Program-made: the position numbers and the translations under genes | Part shown: positions 24,462 through 32,015 of the stretch, in pieces | Layout: every line of letters starts with the position of its first letter | How positions within the stretch are numbered: position 1 is the first letter of the stretch | Notes under the pieces: generated by a model | Told to the model about the DNA's origin: nothing | The model's input: only the letters and a program-made list of their open reading frames with translations | Databases searched by the model: none | DNA from: Rhizobium hidalgonense | GTDB taxonomy: Bacteria; Pseudomonadota; Alphaproteobacteria; Rhizobiales; Rhizobiaceae | Reading direction: 5' to 3' | DNA: 64,000 bases | NCBI RefSeq assembly: GCF_002914525.1 | Contig: NZ_LODW01000139.1 | Location: 62,001 to 126,000 of the forward strand

Positions 24462-26414
24462 TCAGGGAAGACCGGCCAATTGCAGGCCCTTTATCAGCGG
24501 TTCGGTGAAAGCGGGATCGCGATCGGGGACGAAATGACGAATGTCCTCGCTGCGGAAATCCGGGAAGTTTTCCAGAACCGTCCTGGCGTAGGTGCCGGCC
24601 TTGCCGGTATCGCCCGCCATCGCATGCGAGGCGGCGAGCAGGCGCGCCGTCGCCTGTTTCGTCTTCACCGGCTCCAGCGCCTCGATCGCTTTTTCATATT
24701 CCTCGCGCATGAAATGGATGCCGCCGAGATTCCAATAATAATAGTCCGGCGGCAGCGGATTGAGCTTGAAGGCCGCACGGCTGAGCTCCAGCGCCCGGTC
24801 GAAATCGCCGTCATGGGAAAGCGCGTCGGCGAAATCGGCAAGAATGTCGGCGTCGTTGGGATTGAGATCCTGGGCCTGCTGGAAATAGTCCAGGCTTTCG
24901 TCGAAGCGGCGGCGATAAAGTGCGACGAAGCCAAGCTCGCGGTAAGCCCGGCCGCTATTGGGGTCGGACTGCTGCGCCAGCCGGGCAGCACCATTGGCCT
25001 CATCGAGCAGTTCCTTGTCCCGCATGCCGCGGATCAGCCATTCCATGCCGAGCGCGCGCGACACGCCGGCATGGGCGGCGGAGAAATGCTCATAACGGTT
25101 GAGCGAGGATTTGAACCATTTGCGCGCCTGGCGCAGATGCTGCAGGTCGGTCTGGGCGATCAGCCGCTTTCCTTCCAGGTAAAGCCGGTAGGCAGACGCC
25201 GGCGCCTCGCCGATCGGCATCGCCAGTTCGTGGCGCTCGATCGTGTCTGCGAGCGAGGAGACGATCCGCCGCGTCAGATGCGCGAAGGATTCGCTGATCT
25301 TCTGCATGACCAGCGGAAGTTCCAGCGCCCAGATCACCTCCGATGTCGTCGTCCGCGTCAGCCGGCATGTGGCATAGACATCCTCGTCGCGGCCTTGGAT
25401 GGTAACATAGACCGCATAGTCGAAGCTGAGGTCGAGCGGGCCGGGCACGGCACGCGCCGGATCGATCGAGCGGCTGAGGATCTCCAGGCTCGTATGCGCC
25501 GCAATCACCTTGAAGCCGCGCTGCTGGCTGAGGCCGATGGTGACGTCTTCTAGAAGCGCCCTGCCGACGCGTTCCATTAGCGGATCGGTGAAGATGCTTT
25601 CCGGCGGCAGGATGATGATGCGCGGCTGGCCAAGCAGATTGGAAGACATGCCAGGCGCCGAGGGGCGCTCCGGCGTGGCGGCTTGGGCCGGGGGGATCAG
25701 GCCGAGCTCGCGGGCAAGCGCCGTGGTGCTTTCCTCCGGCTCGGTGTCGAAATCATCTTTCAACTGGCTCTTGCATTTCAAATAGGCCTGACGGGCGGCG
25801 GCCGGGTCGCTCATCCTGACATGGGTGCGCATCAGGGCGCGATAAGCCGTCTCACTGGCAGAGTCGAGTTCCAAGAGGCGCCGGGCAAGTGCGACCTGCT
25901 CTTCGTCCGATCTGTCTTCCGATGTTTCGATCAGCCGCGTGAGATGGGCGGAGCGCAATTCGTCGATCCGCTGGCGCTCGAAGGTCAGCCAATCCTCGGC
26001 GCCCTGCGTCGGCGATTTGACGCCTTCGAGGAATTCACCGTTCAGCATATCGCTGTCGTCGGGGGCGAGCGCCCCTTTCTGCTTCAGGATATGGACGTCG
26101 ACCTCCCAGCCATCGGCAAGCCCGATATGGGTTCTGGTTGCGGCAAGCAGCGGCGGAAGGTCGTCGGGAATGCTCTGTTCGATGCGCGCCAACAGCTGCC
26201 GCAGGCTGCCTGCCCGCTTTTCCGGCAGCTCCGATTGCCAGAGCTGCCGCCTGACGGTTTCGCGGTCGAGTTCGAGATTGACTTCGGCGGCAAGCATGGC
26301 GAGGAGAAAATAAGATTTCTCCGGCAAGGGGAGTTCCTTCCCCGCCGCCAGCAATCGCGGTCTACCGAGCAGGCAGAGCCTGTTCGTCGACACATGTCCG
26401 GATGTCCGCTGCAT
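24462..26414 (-). CDS. SARP/BTAD-type transcriptional regulator with TPR domain
   Basis: The protein has 650 residues when started at ATG 26414, which has GGTGAG eight bases upstream; ATG 26471 is also in frame. The N-terminal 90 residues are an OmpR-like winged helix (NRLCLLGRPRLLAAGKELPL at the start). Next is a bacterial transcriptional activation (BTAD) helical region to about residue 240, including ALARRLLELDSASETAYRAL. A middle region (about 270-430) resembles the TolB-like segment of adenylate-cyclase-linked regulators, and the C-terminus has TPR repeats (YRELGFVALYRRRFDESLDY, ADILADFADALSHDGDFDRA). SARP regulators bind direct repeats about 11 bp apart, which is what the motif upstream of the peptide and 89-aa genes shows. 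It is likely the pathway-specific activator. Confidence 0.85.
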   Translation of the reverse strand: MQRTSGHVSTNRLCLLGRPRLLAAGKELPLPEKSYFLLAMLAAEVNLELDRETVRRQLWQSELPEKRAGSLRQLLARIEQSIPDDLPPLLAATRTHIGLADGWEVDVHILKQKGALAPDDSDMLNGEFLEGVKSPTQGAEDWLTFERQRIDELRSAHLTRLIETSEDRSDEEQVALARRLLELDSASETAYRALMRTHVRMSDPAAARQAYLKCKSQLKDDFDTEPEESTTALARELGLIPPAQAATPERPSAPGMSSNLLGQPRIIILPPESIFTDPLMERVGRALLEDVTIGLSQQRGFKVIAAHTSLEILSRSIDPARAVPGPLDLSFDYAVYVTIQGRDEDVYATCRLTRTTTSEVIWALELPLVMQKISESFAHLTRRIVSSLADTIERHELAMPIGEAPASAYRLYLEGKRLIAQTDLQHLRQARKWFKSSLNRYEHFSAAHAGVSRALGMEWLIRGMRDKELLDEANGAARLAQQSDPNSGRAYRELGFVALYRRRFDESLDYFQQAQDLNPNDADILADFADALSHDGDFDRALELSRAAFKLNPLPPDYYYWNLGGIHFMREEYEKAIEALEPVKTKQATARLLAASHAMAGDTGKAGTYARTVLENFPDFRSEDIRHFVPDRDPAFTEPLIKGLQLAGLP

Positions 26415-26618
26415 CCCGGTTCTCACCCCTGAAGCCAATGCGCGCAAACGCGCCGGCGGTCCAGAGATCATGTTAGAGCTATAAAGCCGCAGCGCAAAGC
26501 GGTTTTGCTATAAAAAGGCAAAATTTCAGCGAATATTTGCATTTTCGTGTGTCGCTCGCCGAGAAGATGCTTTGCCGACACTTTCGGCGACCGCCGTTTT
26601 TTAAGTTCCGAGGCGGCG

Positions 26619-26644
26619 CGTTATTCAAACTGTCACCGTTACAG
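26619..26644 (-). promoter_or_regulatory. Split version of the 19-bp motif upstream of the SARP-TPR gene
   Basis: On the minus strand the first half CTGTAACG and the second half TTTGAATAACG of the motif are separated by seven bases (GTGACAG) that form an inverted repeat with the first half. It overlaps the nadC stop codon and lies about 205 bp before ATG 26414. It may serve autoregulation. Confidence 0.45.
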
Positions 26645-27538
26645 CACCTGCGCAATCCGTTTCGAGCCTGTTTCCGTCGCGGCCGCGGCCTCGACGAAAT
26701 CAAGCCCGATATCCAGTACCGGTGCGCTGTGTGTCAGCCAGCCGACCGAGATGAGATCGACGCCGGAGGCGGCGATTGCGGCCGCTGTTGCCGGCGTCAC
26801 CCGGCCGGATGCCTCGGTGATCGCCCGGCCGGCGACGATGGCGACGGCTTCACGCAGCTGATCCGGGGTCATATTGTCGAGCAGGACGGCGTCGATGCCG
26901 GTCTCCATCGCTTCGCGCAGCTGATCAAGGGTGTCTACTTCGACCTCGATCTTCACCAGATGGCCGATGCCGGCGCGAGCCCGGCGGATGGCCTCGGCGA
27001 CGCCGCCTGATATGGCGACGTGATTGTCCTTGATCAGCACCGCGTCATGCAGCGCGAAACGGTGGTTCATGCCGCCGCCGGCGCGCACCGCATATTTCTC
27101 CAGTGCCCTCAACCCCGGCGTCGTCTTGCGCGTGCAGGCGACCGAAGCTTTGGTGCCGCGGATCGCGACGGCAATCTCTGCCGTCACCGTGGCGATGCCG
27201 GAGAGGTGGCCGAGAAAATTCAGCGCGGTGCGCTCGGCGGTCAGGAGGCCGCGCGACGGGCCCTCGATGGTGGCGATGACGTCGCCCGGCTTGACCGCAT
27301 GGCCGTCCTGGAGATGCCGGCGCATGCCGATCTCCGGATCGACAAGGGCGAAGGCGAGTTCGGCCGCGTCGAGACCGGCGATCACCCCCGGCTGGCGGGC
27401 GGCCATGATGACCGTCGAGCGATGATCGCTGGGGATGACCGATGCCGAGGTGATATCGCCGGCCAGACCGAGATCTTCGAGCAGGGCTGCCCGTACCAAG
27501 GGTTCGACGATCAGGCGCGGAAGCGGAACGAGGTTCAT
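26639..27538 (-). CDS. nadC: Nicotinate-nucleotide pyrophosphorylase (quinolinate phosphoribosyltransferase)
   Basis: The protein has 299 residues starting at ATG 27538, with AAGGAG upstream. Family motifs are clear: ERTALNFLGHLSGIAT, ACTRKTTPGLR, ALEKYAVRAGGGMNHR and LIKDNH, which bind quinolinate and PRPP, then EVEVDTLDQ and DAVLLDNM. It makes nicotinate mononucleotide from quinolinate, the third step of de novo NAD synthesis. The nadB stop and nadC start are separated by one base (TGAGATG), so translation is coupled. Confidence 0.96.
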   Translation of the reverse strand: MNLVPLPRLIVEPLVRAALLEDLGLAGDITSASVIPSDHRSTVIMAARQPGVIAGLDAAELAFALVDPEIGMRRHLQDGHAVKPGDVIATIEGPSRGLLTAERTALNFLGHLSGIATVTAEIAVAIRGTKASVACTRKTTPGLRALEKYAVRAGGGMNHRFALHDAVLIKDNHVAISGGVAEAIRRARAGIGHLVKIEVEVDTLDQLREAMETGIDAVLLDNMTPDQLREAVAIVAGRAITEASGRVTPATAAAIAASGVDLISVGWLTHSAPVLDIGLDFVEAAAATETGSKRIAQVL

Positions 27539-27539
27539 C

Positions 27540-29117
27540 TCAGGCACTCCTTGCAAGAGTATAGAGCGGGGCAAGAGTATAGAGCGGGGCAAGAGTATAG
27601 GTCGGCGTGTCGCGGGCGATCTCCAGCGCTTGGGAAAGGCGCATCTGTCGCCGGTTCGCCTGGGCAAGCTTCAGCGGAAAATCGGTGCGGGCATGGGCGC
27701 CGCGCGATTCCAGCCGCAGGCTGGCAAAGACGGCGATCAGCAGCGCAACGATACCAGGATCGGCGGCAGGCCCGTCGCCTTCGGCCAGCGGCAGCAGGGT
27801 GGCGATCGCGCCCTCAACGGCGCCCGCATTGCGCAGCACGCCGAGATGGCGCGAGACGATCGGCCGGACGAGCGATGCATCGGCCGGTGCCGGCAGCCTC
27901 GCGGCGAGGATGGCGCCGGCAGGGCGTGCCGGTGTGGCCGAGATGTCGCGCGCCGCGCGCATGCCCATGACAGCCGCCTCCAGCAGCGAATTGCTGGCGA
28001 GGCGATTGGCGCCGTGCAGGCCGGTCGAGGCTGCCTCGCCCACCACCCAGAGGCCCGGGACCGAGCTCAGTCCGTTTTCATCCGTGGCGACGCCGCCCAT
28101 GTGGTAGTGAACGGCCGGGCGCACGGGAATGAGGTCTGTCGCCGGATCGATGCCGGCCTCGCCGCAAAGGGCCGCGATGAGGGGAAAACGGGCGGCAAAG
28201 CGGTTGCCGAGTGCCGCGCGGGCATCGAGGAAGACCCGGCCGCCGCGGGCCATTTCGGCGCTGATGGCGCGCGCCACGACGTCGCGTGGCGCAAGCTCGG
28301 CGCCCGGGATGCGGGCCATGAACCGGTCGCCGCGTTCGTTGACGAGCAAGGCTCCCTCGCCGCGCACCGCCTCGCTGACCAGCGCCAAGGGCCTGCGGCG
28401 GGAATCGAGTGCCGTCGGATGGAATTGCACGAATTCCATATCGGCGAGATCAGCCCCTGCCCTTGCGGAAAGCGCGATCCCCTGGCCGAAATTGCCCATC
28501 GGATTGGTGGTCGCATCGTAAAGCCCGCCGATGCCGCCGGTGGCGAGCACCACTTTCGCGGTCGGCAGGATGGCGGCGCCATTAGCGCTCGCGCAGAGCA
28601 GGCCGGCAACGCGCTCGCCATCAATCAATATCCGCCGGGCTTCGAAACCTTCGAGCACTGATATGGCAGGCGTTTGCGCCACGGCCCGCACCAGCGCGGC
28701 GATGATCGCCGCACCCGATCCGTCGCCTTCGGCATGAATAATGCGACGGCGGCTATGAGCGGCCTCCAGCCCGAACGAAAGTTCGCCGGCAGCATTGCGG
28801 TCGAAGCGCACGCCGGCCCGTTCCAGCGCGGCAATGGCCGCTGGCGCCTCGGTAACGATGCCGGCGGCGGCGATCGGATCGCAAAGGCCGTCGCCGGCGA
28901 CCAGCGTATCGGCAAGATGCAGCGCCGGGCTGTCGTCGGCACCCATGCCGGCGGCGATGCCGCCCTGCGCCCAGGCGCTCGATGTCTCGGCGCCGAGGGC
29001 GGCACGGGTGACGATGACGGAAGGTTCGGGCGCCAGCGTCAGCGCGGTCATTAGCCCGGCAAGGCCGCTGCCGACAATGACGGTGCGCCCAGAGAGATGG
29101 TTTAGAATTTCGGTCAT
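27540..29117 (-). CDS. nadB: L-aspartate oxidase
   Basis: The protein has 525 residues. FAD-binding VIVGSGLAGLMTAL opens the protein, and SSAWAQGGIAA, QFHPTAL, VNERGDRF, YHMGGVATDENG and GLHGANRLASNSLLEA follow, all typical of NadB. It oxidises L-aspartate to iminoaspartate. ATG 29117 overlaps the nadA stop (ATGA) and has AAGGAT upstream. The C-terminus carries an unusual repeat, YTLAPL/YTLAPL/YTLARS, encoded by the 18-bp tandem repeat at 27553-27600; it lies beyond the conserved region. Confidence 0.96.
   Translation of the reverse strand: MTEILNHLSGRTVIVGSGLAGLMTALTLAPEPSVIVTRAALGAETSSAWAQGGIAAGMGADDSPALHLADTLVAGDGLCDPIAAAGIVTEAPAAIAALERAGVRFDRNAAGELSFGLEAAHSRRRIIHAEGDGSGAAIIAALVRAVAQTPAISVLEGFEARRILIDGERVAGLLCASANGAAILPTAKVVLATGGIGGLYDATTNPMGNFGQGIALSARAGADLADMEFVQFHPTALDSRRRPLALVSEAVRGEGALLVNERGDRFMARIPGAELAPRDVVARAISAEMARGGRVFLDARAALGNRFAARFPLIAALCGEAGIDPATDLIPVRPAVHYHMGGVATDENGLSSVPGLWVVGEAASTGLHGANRLASNSLLEAAVMGMRAARDISATPARPAGAILAARLPAPADASLVRPIVSRHLGVLRNAGAVEGAIATLLPLAEGDGPAADPGIVALLIAVFASLRLESRGAHARTDFPLKLAQANRRQMRLSQALEIARDTPTYTLAPLYTLAPLYTLARSA
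27553..27600. repeat. 18-bp tandem repeat at the 3' end of nadB
   Basis: Two full copies and one partial copy of gcaagagtatagagcggg (plus strand) encode YTLAPL units. The six-codon unit keeps the reading frame. The repeat ends 15 bp before the nadC start, so copy-number change would not affect the nadB-nadC coupling. Confidence 0.88.
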
Positions 29118-30085
29118 ATCGCCAGCATCCTTTCGACGGCACGGCGGGCGGCGACAGCAATCGCCGGATCTACGGTCACCTCGTGGCGGTTTTCCTCGAG
29201 CGCTGCACGGATATTGGCCAGGGTGATCCGTTTCATATGCGGGCAGAGATTGCAGGGGCGAATGAACTCGACGTCGGGATGATGCACGGCGACATTGTCG
29301 CTCATCGAGCATTCGGTGAGCAGCACGACGCGGGCCGGCTTCTGCCTGCCGACATAATCCGACATCACGGCGGTCGAGCCGGCGAAATCGGCCTCGGCCA
29401 CCACCTCGGGCGGGCATTCGGGATGGGCGAGCACGGTGACGCCGGGATGGTTTTCGCGCAGCTGGCGCACGTCGTCGGCGGTAAAGAGTTCATGCACTTC
29501 GCAATGTCCGTGCCAGGCGATGATCTCGACATCGGTCTCGCGGGCGACGTTGCGGGCCAGATATTCGTCCGGGATCATCAGCACCTTCGGCACGCCGAGC
29601 GATTCCACCACCTGTTTGGCATTGCCCGAGGTGCAGCAGATATCGGAGGCAGCCTTCACCGCCGCCGAGGTGTTGACATAGGTGATGATGGGCACGCCGG
29701 GATGGGCCTGGCGCAAGAGCGCGATATCTTCCGGCGTGATCGAATCCGCCAGCGAACAGCCGGCGCCGAGATCCGGAATCAGCACGGTTTTCTCTGGGTT
29801 CAGAAGCTTGGCGGTTTCGGCCATGAAATGCACGCCGGCAAGCACGATCACATCGGCATCGACCTCGATCGCCTTGCGGGCAAGCGCCAGGCTGTCGCCG
29901 ACGATATCCGCCACGCCGTGGAAGATCTCCGGCGTCTGGTAATTGTGGGCGAGAATGACAGCGTTGCGGCGGCGCTTGAGCTCGAGGATGGCGTCGACGT
30001 CATTTTCGAACGTCTTCCATTCGGCTTTTGGAATGACGCGGCTGACGCGTTCGTAGAGCGAGGATGCGGAAACAAGGTGATTCAT
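29114..30085 (-). CDS. nadA: Quinolinate synthase A
   Basis: The protein has 323 residues starting at ATG 30085, with GGAG six bases upstream; a TTG four codons earlier is possible. NILAHNY-type opening AVILAHNYQTPEI, VHFMAETAKLLNP, DLGAGCSLADS, CCTSGNAK and HPECPPEV are present. The cysteines in the last three segments bind the [4Fe-4S] cluster. It condenses iminoaspartate with dihydroxyacetone phosphate. It is the first of the three nad structural genes and lies just below two NadQ-type operators. Confidence 0.96.
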   Translation of the reverse strand: MNHLVSASSLYERVSRVIPKAEWKTFENDVDAILELKRRRNAVILAHNYQTPEIFHGVADIVGDSLALARKAIEVDADVIVLAGVHFMAETAKLLNPEKTVLIPDLGAGCSLADSITPEDIALLRQAHPGVPIITYVNTSAAVKAASDICCTSGNAKQVVESLGVPKVLMIPDEYLARNVARETDVEIIAWHGHCEVHELFTADDVRQLRENHPGVTVLAHPECPPEVVAEADFAGSTAVMSDYVGRQKPARVVLLTECSMSDNVAVHHPDVEFIRPCNLCPHMKRITLANIRAALEENRHEVTVDPAIAVAARRAVERMLAI

Positions 30086-30099
30086 GGCCGGCTCCAAAT

Positions 30100-30118
30100 T
30101 ATGCTCTATTTGAGCATA
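30100..30118. promoter_or_regulatory. NadQ operator, proximal copy
   Basis: This is a perfect inverted repeat, TATGCTC and GAGCATA, with a five-base spacer, 15 bp before the nadA start. NadQ proteins of alphaproteobacteria repress nadABC, and the repressor gene is adjacent. Confidence 0.75.
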
Positions 30119-30133
30119 TCATGGGCAAATAGA

Positions 30134-30152
30134 TATTCTCACCATGAGCATA
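30134..30152. promoter_or_regulatory. NadQ operator, distal copy
   Basis: The repeat TATTCTC/GAGCATA with a five-base spacer has one mismatch from symmetry. It lies 34 bp (about three helical turns) from the proximal copy and ends two bases before the nadQ stop codon, so it is outside the coding region. Confidence 0.65.
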
Positions 30153-30154
30153 TG

Positions 30155-31090
30155 TCAATTGCGGGAGAGCGGTAATTTCGTTCCGGCGAGCGCCCGTTCT
30201 TCGAGCACCGTGTGGCGGAAGCGGAAGAGCTTGGCTGGCCGGCCTCCGGTTTCGCTTTCGGTGCCGCCGGTTTCCTCGACCAGTTCCTGCTGTTCGATCA
30301 GGCGGCGGAAATTCTGCTTGTGCAAAGTCAGTCCGGCCAGCGCCTCGATGGTGCGCTGCAGTCTCAGCAGCGTAAAACTCTCCGGCATCAGCTCGAAGAC
30401 GACCGGGCGGTATTTGATTTTGGCACGCAGCCTTGCGATCCCGGTCGCCAGGATCCGGCGGTGATCGGCAAACATCGCCCGGCCGAGATTGGCCTCGGCG
30501 GTACATCCGGCTTCCGCGACGAGCCCGGCTTCATAAAGCAGCTCATAGCGTTGCAACGCCAGATCCTCGTTCCAGCCGCCGCCATCGAGACCGAAGGTGA
30601 AATCCGCCCGGCGATGGCGGTGGCCGCGCCGGGCCGGATCGGCGTCGGCCCAGCTCTTCAGACGGGCGACGATCTCGTCCAGCACGACGGGGCGGCCATG
30701 GCGATGGTCTTCCCAGGGAAAATATTCGTACCAGCCGTGCCAGCCCGGTCTACCGCCCGACTGCTCGTTGACCAGGCCGAGATAGCTGATCGAGATCGTC
30801 CGACCGCCCGGGATGTCGTTGTTGCGGTCACGGTCGGCGAAAGTATAGAGCTGTTCGAGATAACCGACCGGATGCTCCGTCTGCTCCTGCACCCATTCGC
30901 GCAGGCCCGATTGCAGGGTGCGATGGCCCATTTCGAAGGGGCCGGACGGCAGCGCATTGCCGGAGCGGATGGTCATCACGCGCGGCTCGTCCCCCGTCAC
31001 CGCGACGAGCACCGCAATCAATTCCGCATGCGCAAAGCCGATCGTCACAGGGGGCCGAATACTCCGTTCCGGTTGGGTCGAACGGATCAT
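30155..31090 (-). CDS. nadQ: NUDIX-like transcriptional repressor of NAD synthesis
   Basis: The protein has 311 residues. A NUDIX-like domain (about residues 15-180, with GLREWVQEQTEHPVGYLEQL and LYTFADRDRN) precedes a C-terminal winged helix (FTLLRLQRTIEALAGLTLHK and NFRRLIEQQELVEETG). This is the NadQ/COG4111 architecture known in alphaproteobacteria. It should bind the two palindromes in front of nadA and respond to an NAD-related ligand. ATG 31090 is chosen because the domain begins soon after; the ribosome site is weak. It is on the same strand as nadA, so the operators lie within a possible nadQ-nadABC transcript. Confidence 0.88.
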   Translation of the reverse strand: MIRSTQPERSIRPPVTIGFAHAELIAVLVAVTGDEPRVMTIRSGNALPSGPFEMGHRTLQSGLREWVQEQTEHPVGYLEQLYTFADRDRNNDIPGGRTISISYLGLVNEQSGGRPGWHGWYEYFPWEDHRHGRPVVLDEIVARLKSWADADPARRGHRHRRADFTFGLDGGGWNEDLALQRYELLYEAGLVAEAGCTAEANLGRAMFADHRRILATGIARLRAKIKYRPVVFELMPESFTLLRLQRTIEALAGLTLHKQNFRRLIEQQELVEETGGTESETGGRPAKLFRFRHTVLEERALAGTKLPLSRN

Positions 31091-31173
31091 TCCTGACACA
31101 GGCCAAGGCGGAAGCCAATGGAGGCTTCCCCCTTCTCCCCAGCGGGGTGCGAAGGACAGGTCGAGCAGGACCT

Positions 31174-31986
31174 TCAGCCGTTGCCCATCTCGCCCGCCAG
31201 TTGATCCCGGAAAATCTTCAATTCCGCCTCGTCGATGCCGACGCAATGATGCTTTTCCGGATAGGCGCCGGTTCTTACATCGGCGGCGAATTCGGTGAAA
31301 GCGGCGATGCGTTCGCGCTGCAGGCGGTCGTGTTCAGCGGCGAAGTTGCGATAGACCTTGGCGTGGCGCGGAGTGTGGTCGCGATTGGCGCCGAGCACGT
31401 CGTCGGCGAAGAGATATTGGGCGTCGCAGCCGCTGCCCGCCCCCATGGAGATCATCAGCATCGAGGTGTTGCTGCTGATGGCAGCGGCGACATCGCCCGG
31501 CACGACTTCGATTTCGGCGGCGAAGGCGCCGGCCTCTTCCAGCGCCTTGGTCTGCCGCCAGATTTCGGCGGCACTCGCCGCCGTCTTGCCGACGGCGCGG
31601 AAACCGCCGGTCCAGGTCGCCTTCGACGGGATCAGTCCGAGATGACCGCAGACCGGGATGCCCTCGTCGCGCATGCGCCGGATCGTCTGCAGGCTTGCGG
31701 CGCAATAGACGGCATCGCCGCCGGCTTTCAGCGCGGCGAAGGCGGCCCTGATATAGTCCTCGGCCGAGACGTGGTCGCCATATTCGAGGCCCGGAATGGC
31801 AAAGGGCGTAGGCGCGATCTCGCGGAAGACCGGGCCGAGCAGCGAAGGCGGCACCGAGACCATGTCGATCCCGGCCTTTTCAGCGGCTTCCGCCTCCTCC
31901 AGCGAGGTGACACGCAGCATGGTGAGCTGGCGTTTGCCCTTTTCCGCAAGCAGGTCGGCGACGGTCGCGCGTCTATGTTTCTTCAT
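31174..31986 (-). CDS. PanB-like (ketopantoate hydroxymethyltransferase family) protein, divergent
   Basis: The protein has 270 residues; ATG 31986 has AGGA upstream. The middle follows PanB closely: VCGHLGLIPSKATWTGGFRA and AAEIEVVPGDVAAAIS, the latter keeping the late active-site glutamate. The early metal ligands of true PanB (the GDS and KxEGG motifs) are absent; the first region reads DMVSVPPSLLG instead. It may act on another 2-keto acid, or belong nearer to the wider PEP mutase/isocitrate lyase superfamily. It is the last gene of an operon with a reductase, a Rieske protein and a desaturase, so a pantothenate role is doubtful. Confidence 0.75.
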   Translation of the reverse strand: MKKHRRATVADLLAEKGKRQLTMLRVTSLEEAEAAEKAGIDMVSVPPSLLGPVFREIAPTPFAIPGLEYGDHVSAEDYIRAAFAALKAGGDAVYCAASLQTIRRMRDEGIPVCGHLGLIPSKATWTGGFRAVGKTAASAAEIWRQTKALEEAGAFAAEIEVVPGDVAAAISSNTSMLMISMGAGSGCDAQYLFADDVLGANRDHTPRHAKVYRNFAAEHDRLQRERIAAFTEFAADVRTGAYPEKHHCVGIDEAELKIFRDQLAGEMGNG

Positions 31987-32015
31987 CGTCAATTCCTATG
32001 AAAATAGCGGCCGGC

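Noticed and set aside
26472..26560. Possible second copy of the 96-bp repeat upstream of the SARP-TPR gene
   Set aside because: Only short pieces such as GCAAAGCGGTTTTGC match. The inverted ends are missing, so this is at most a decayed remnant.
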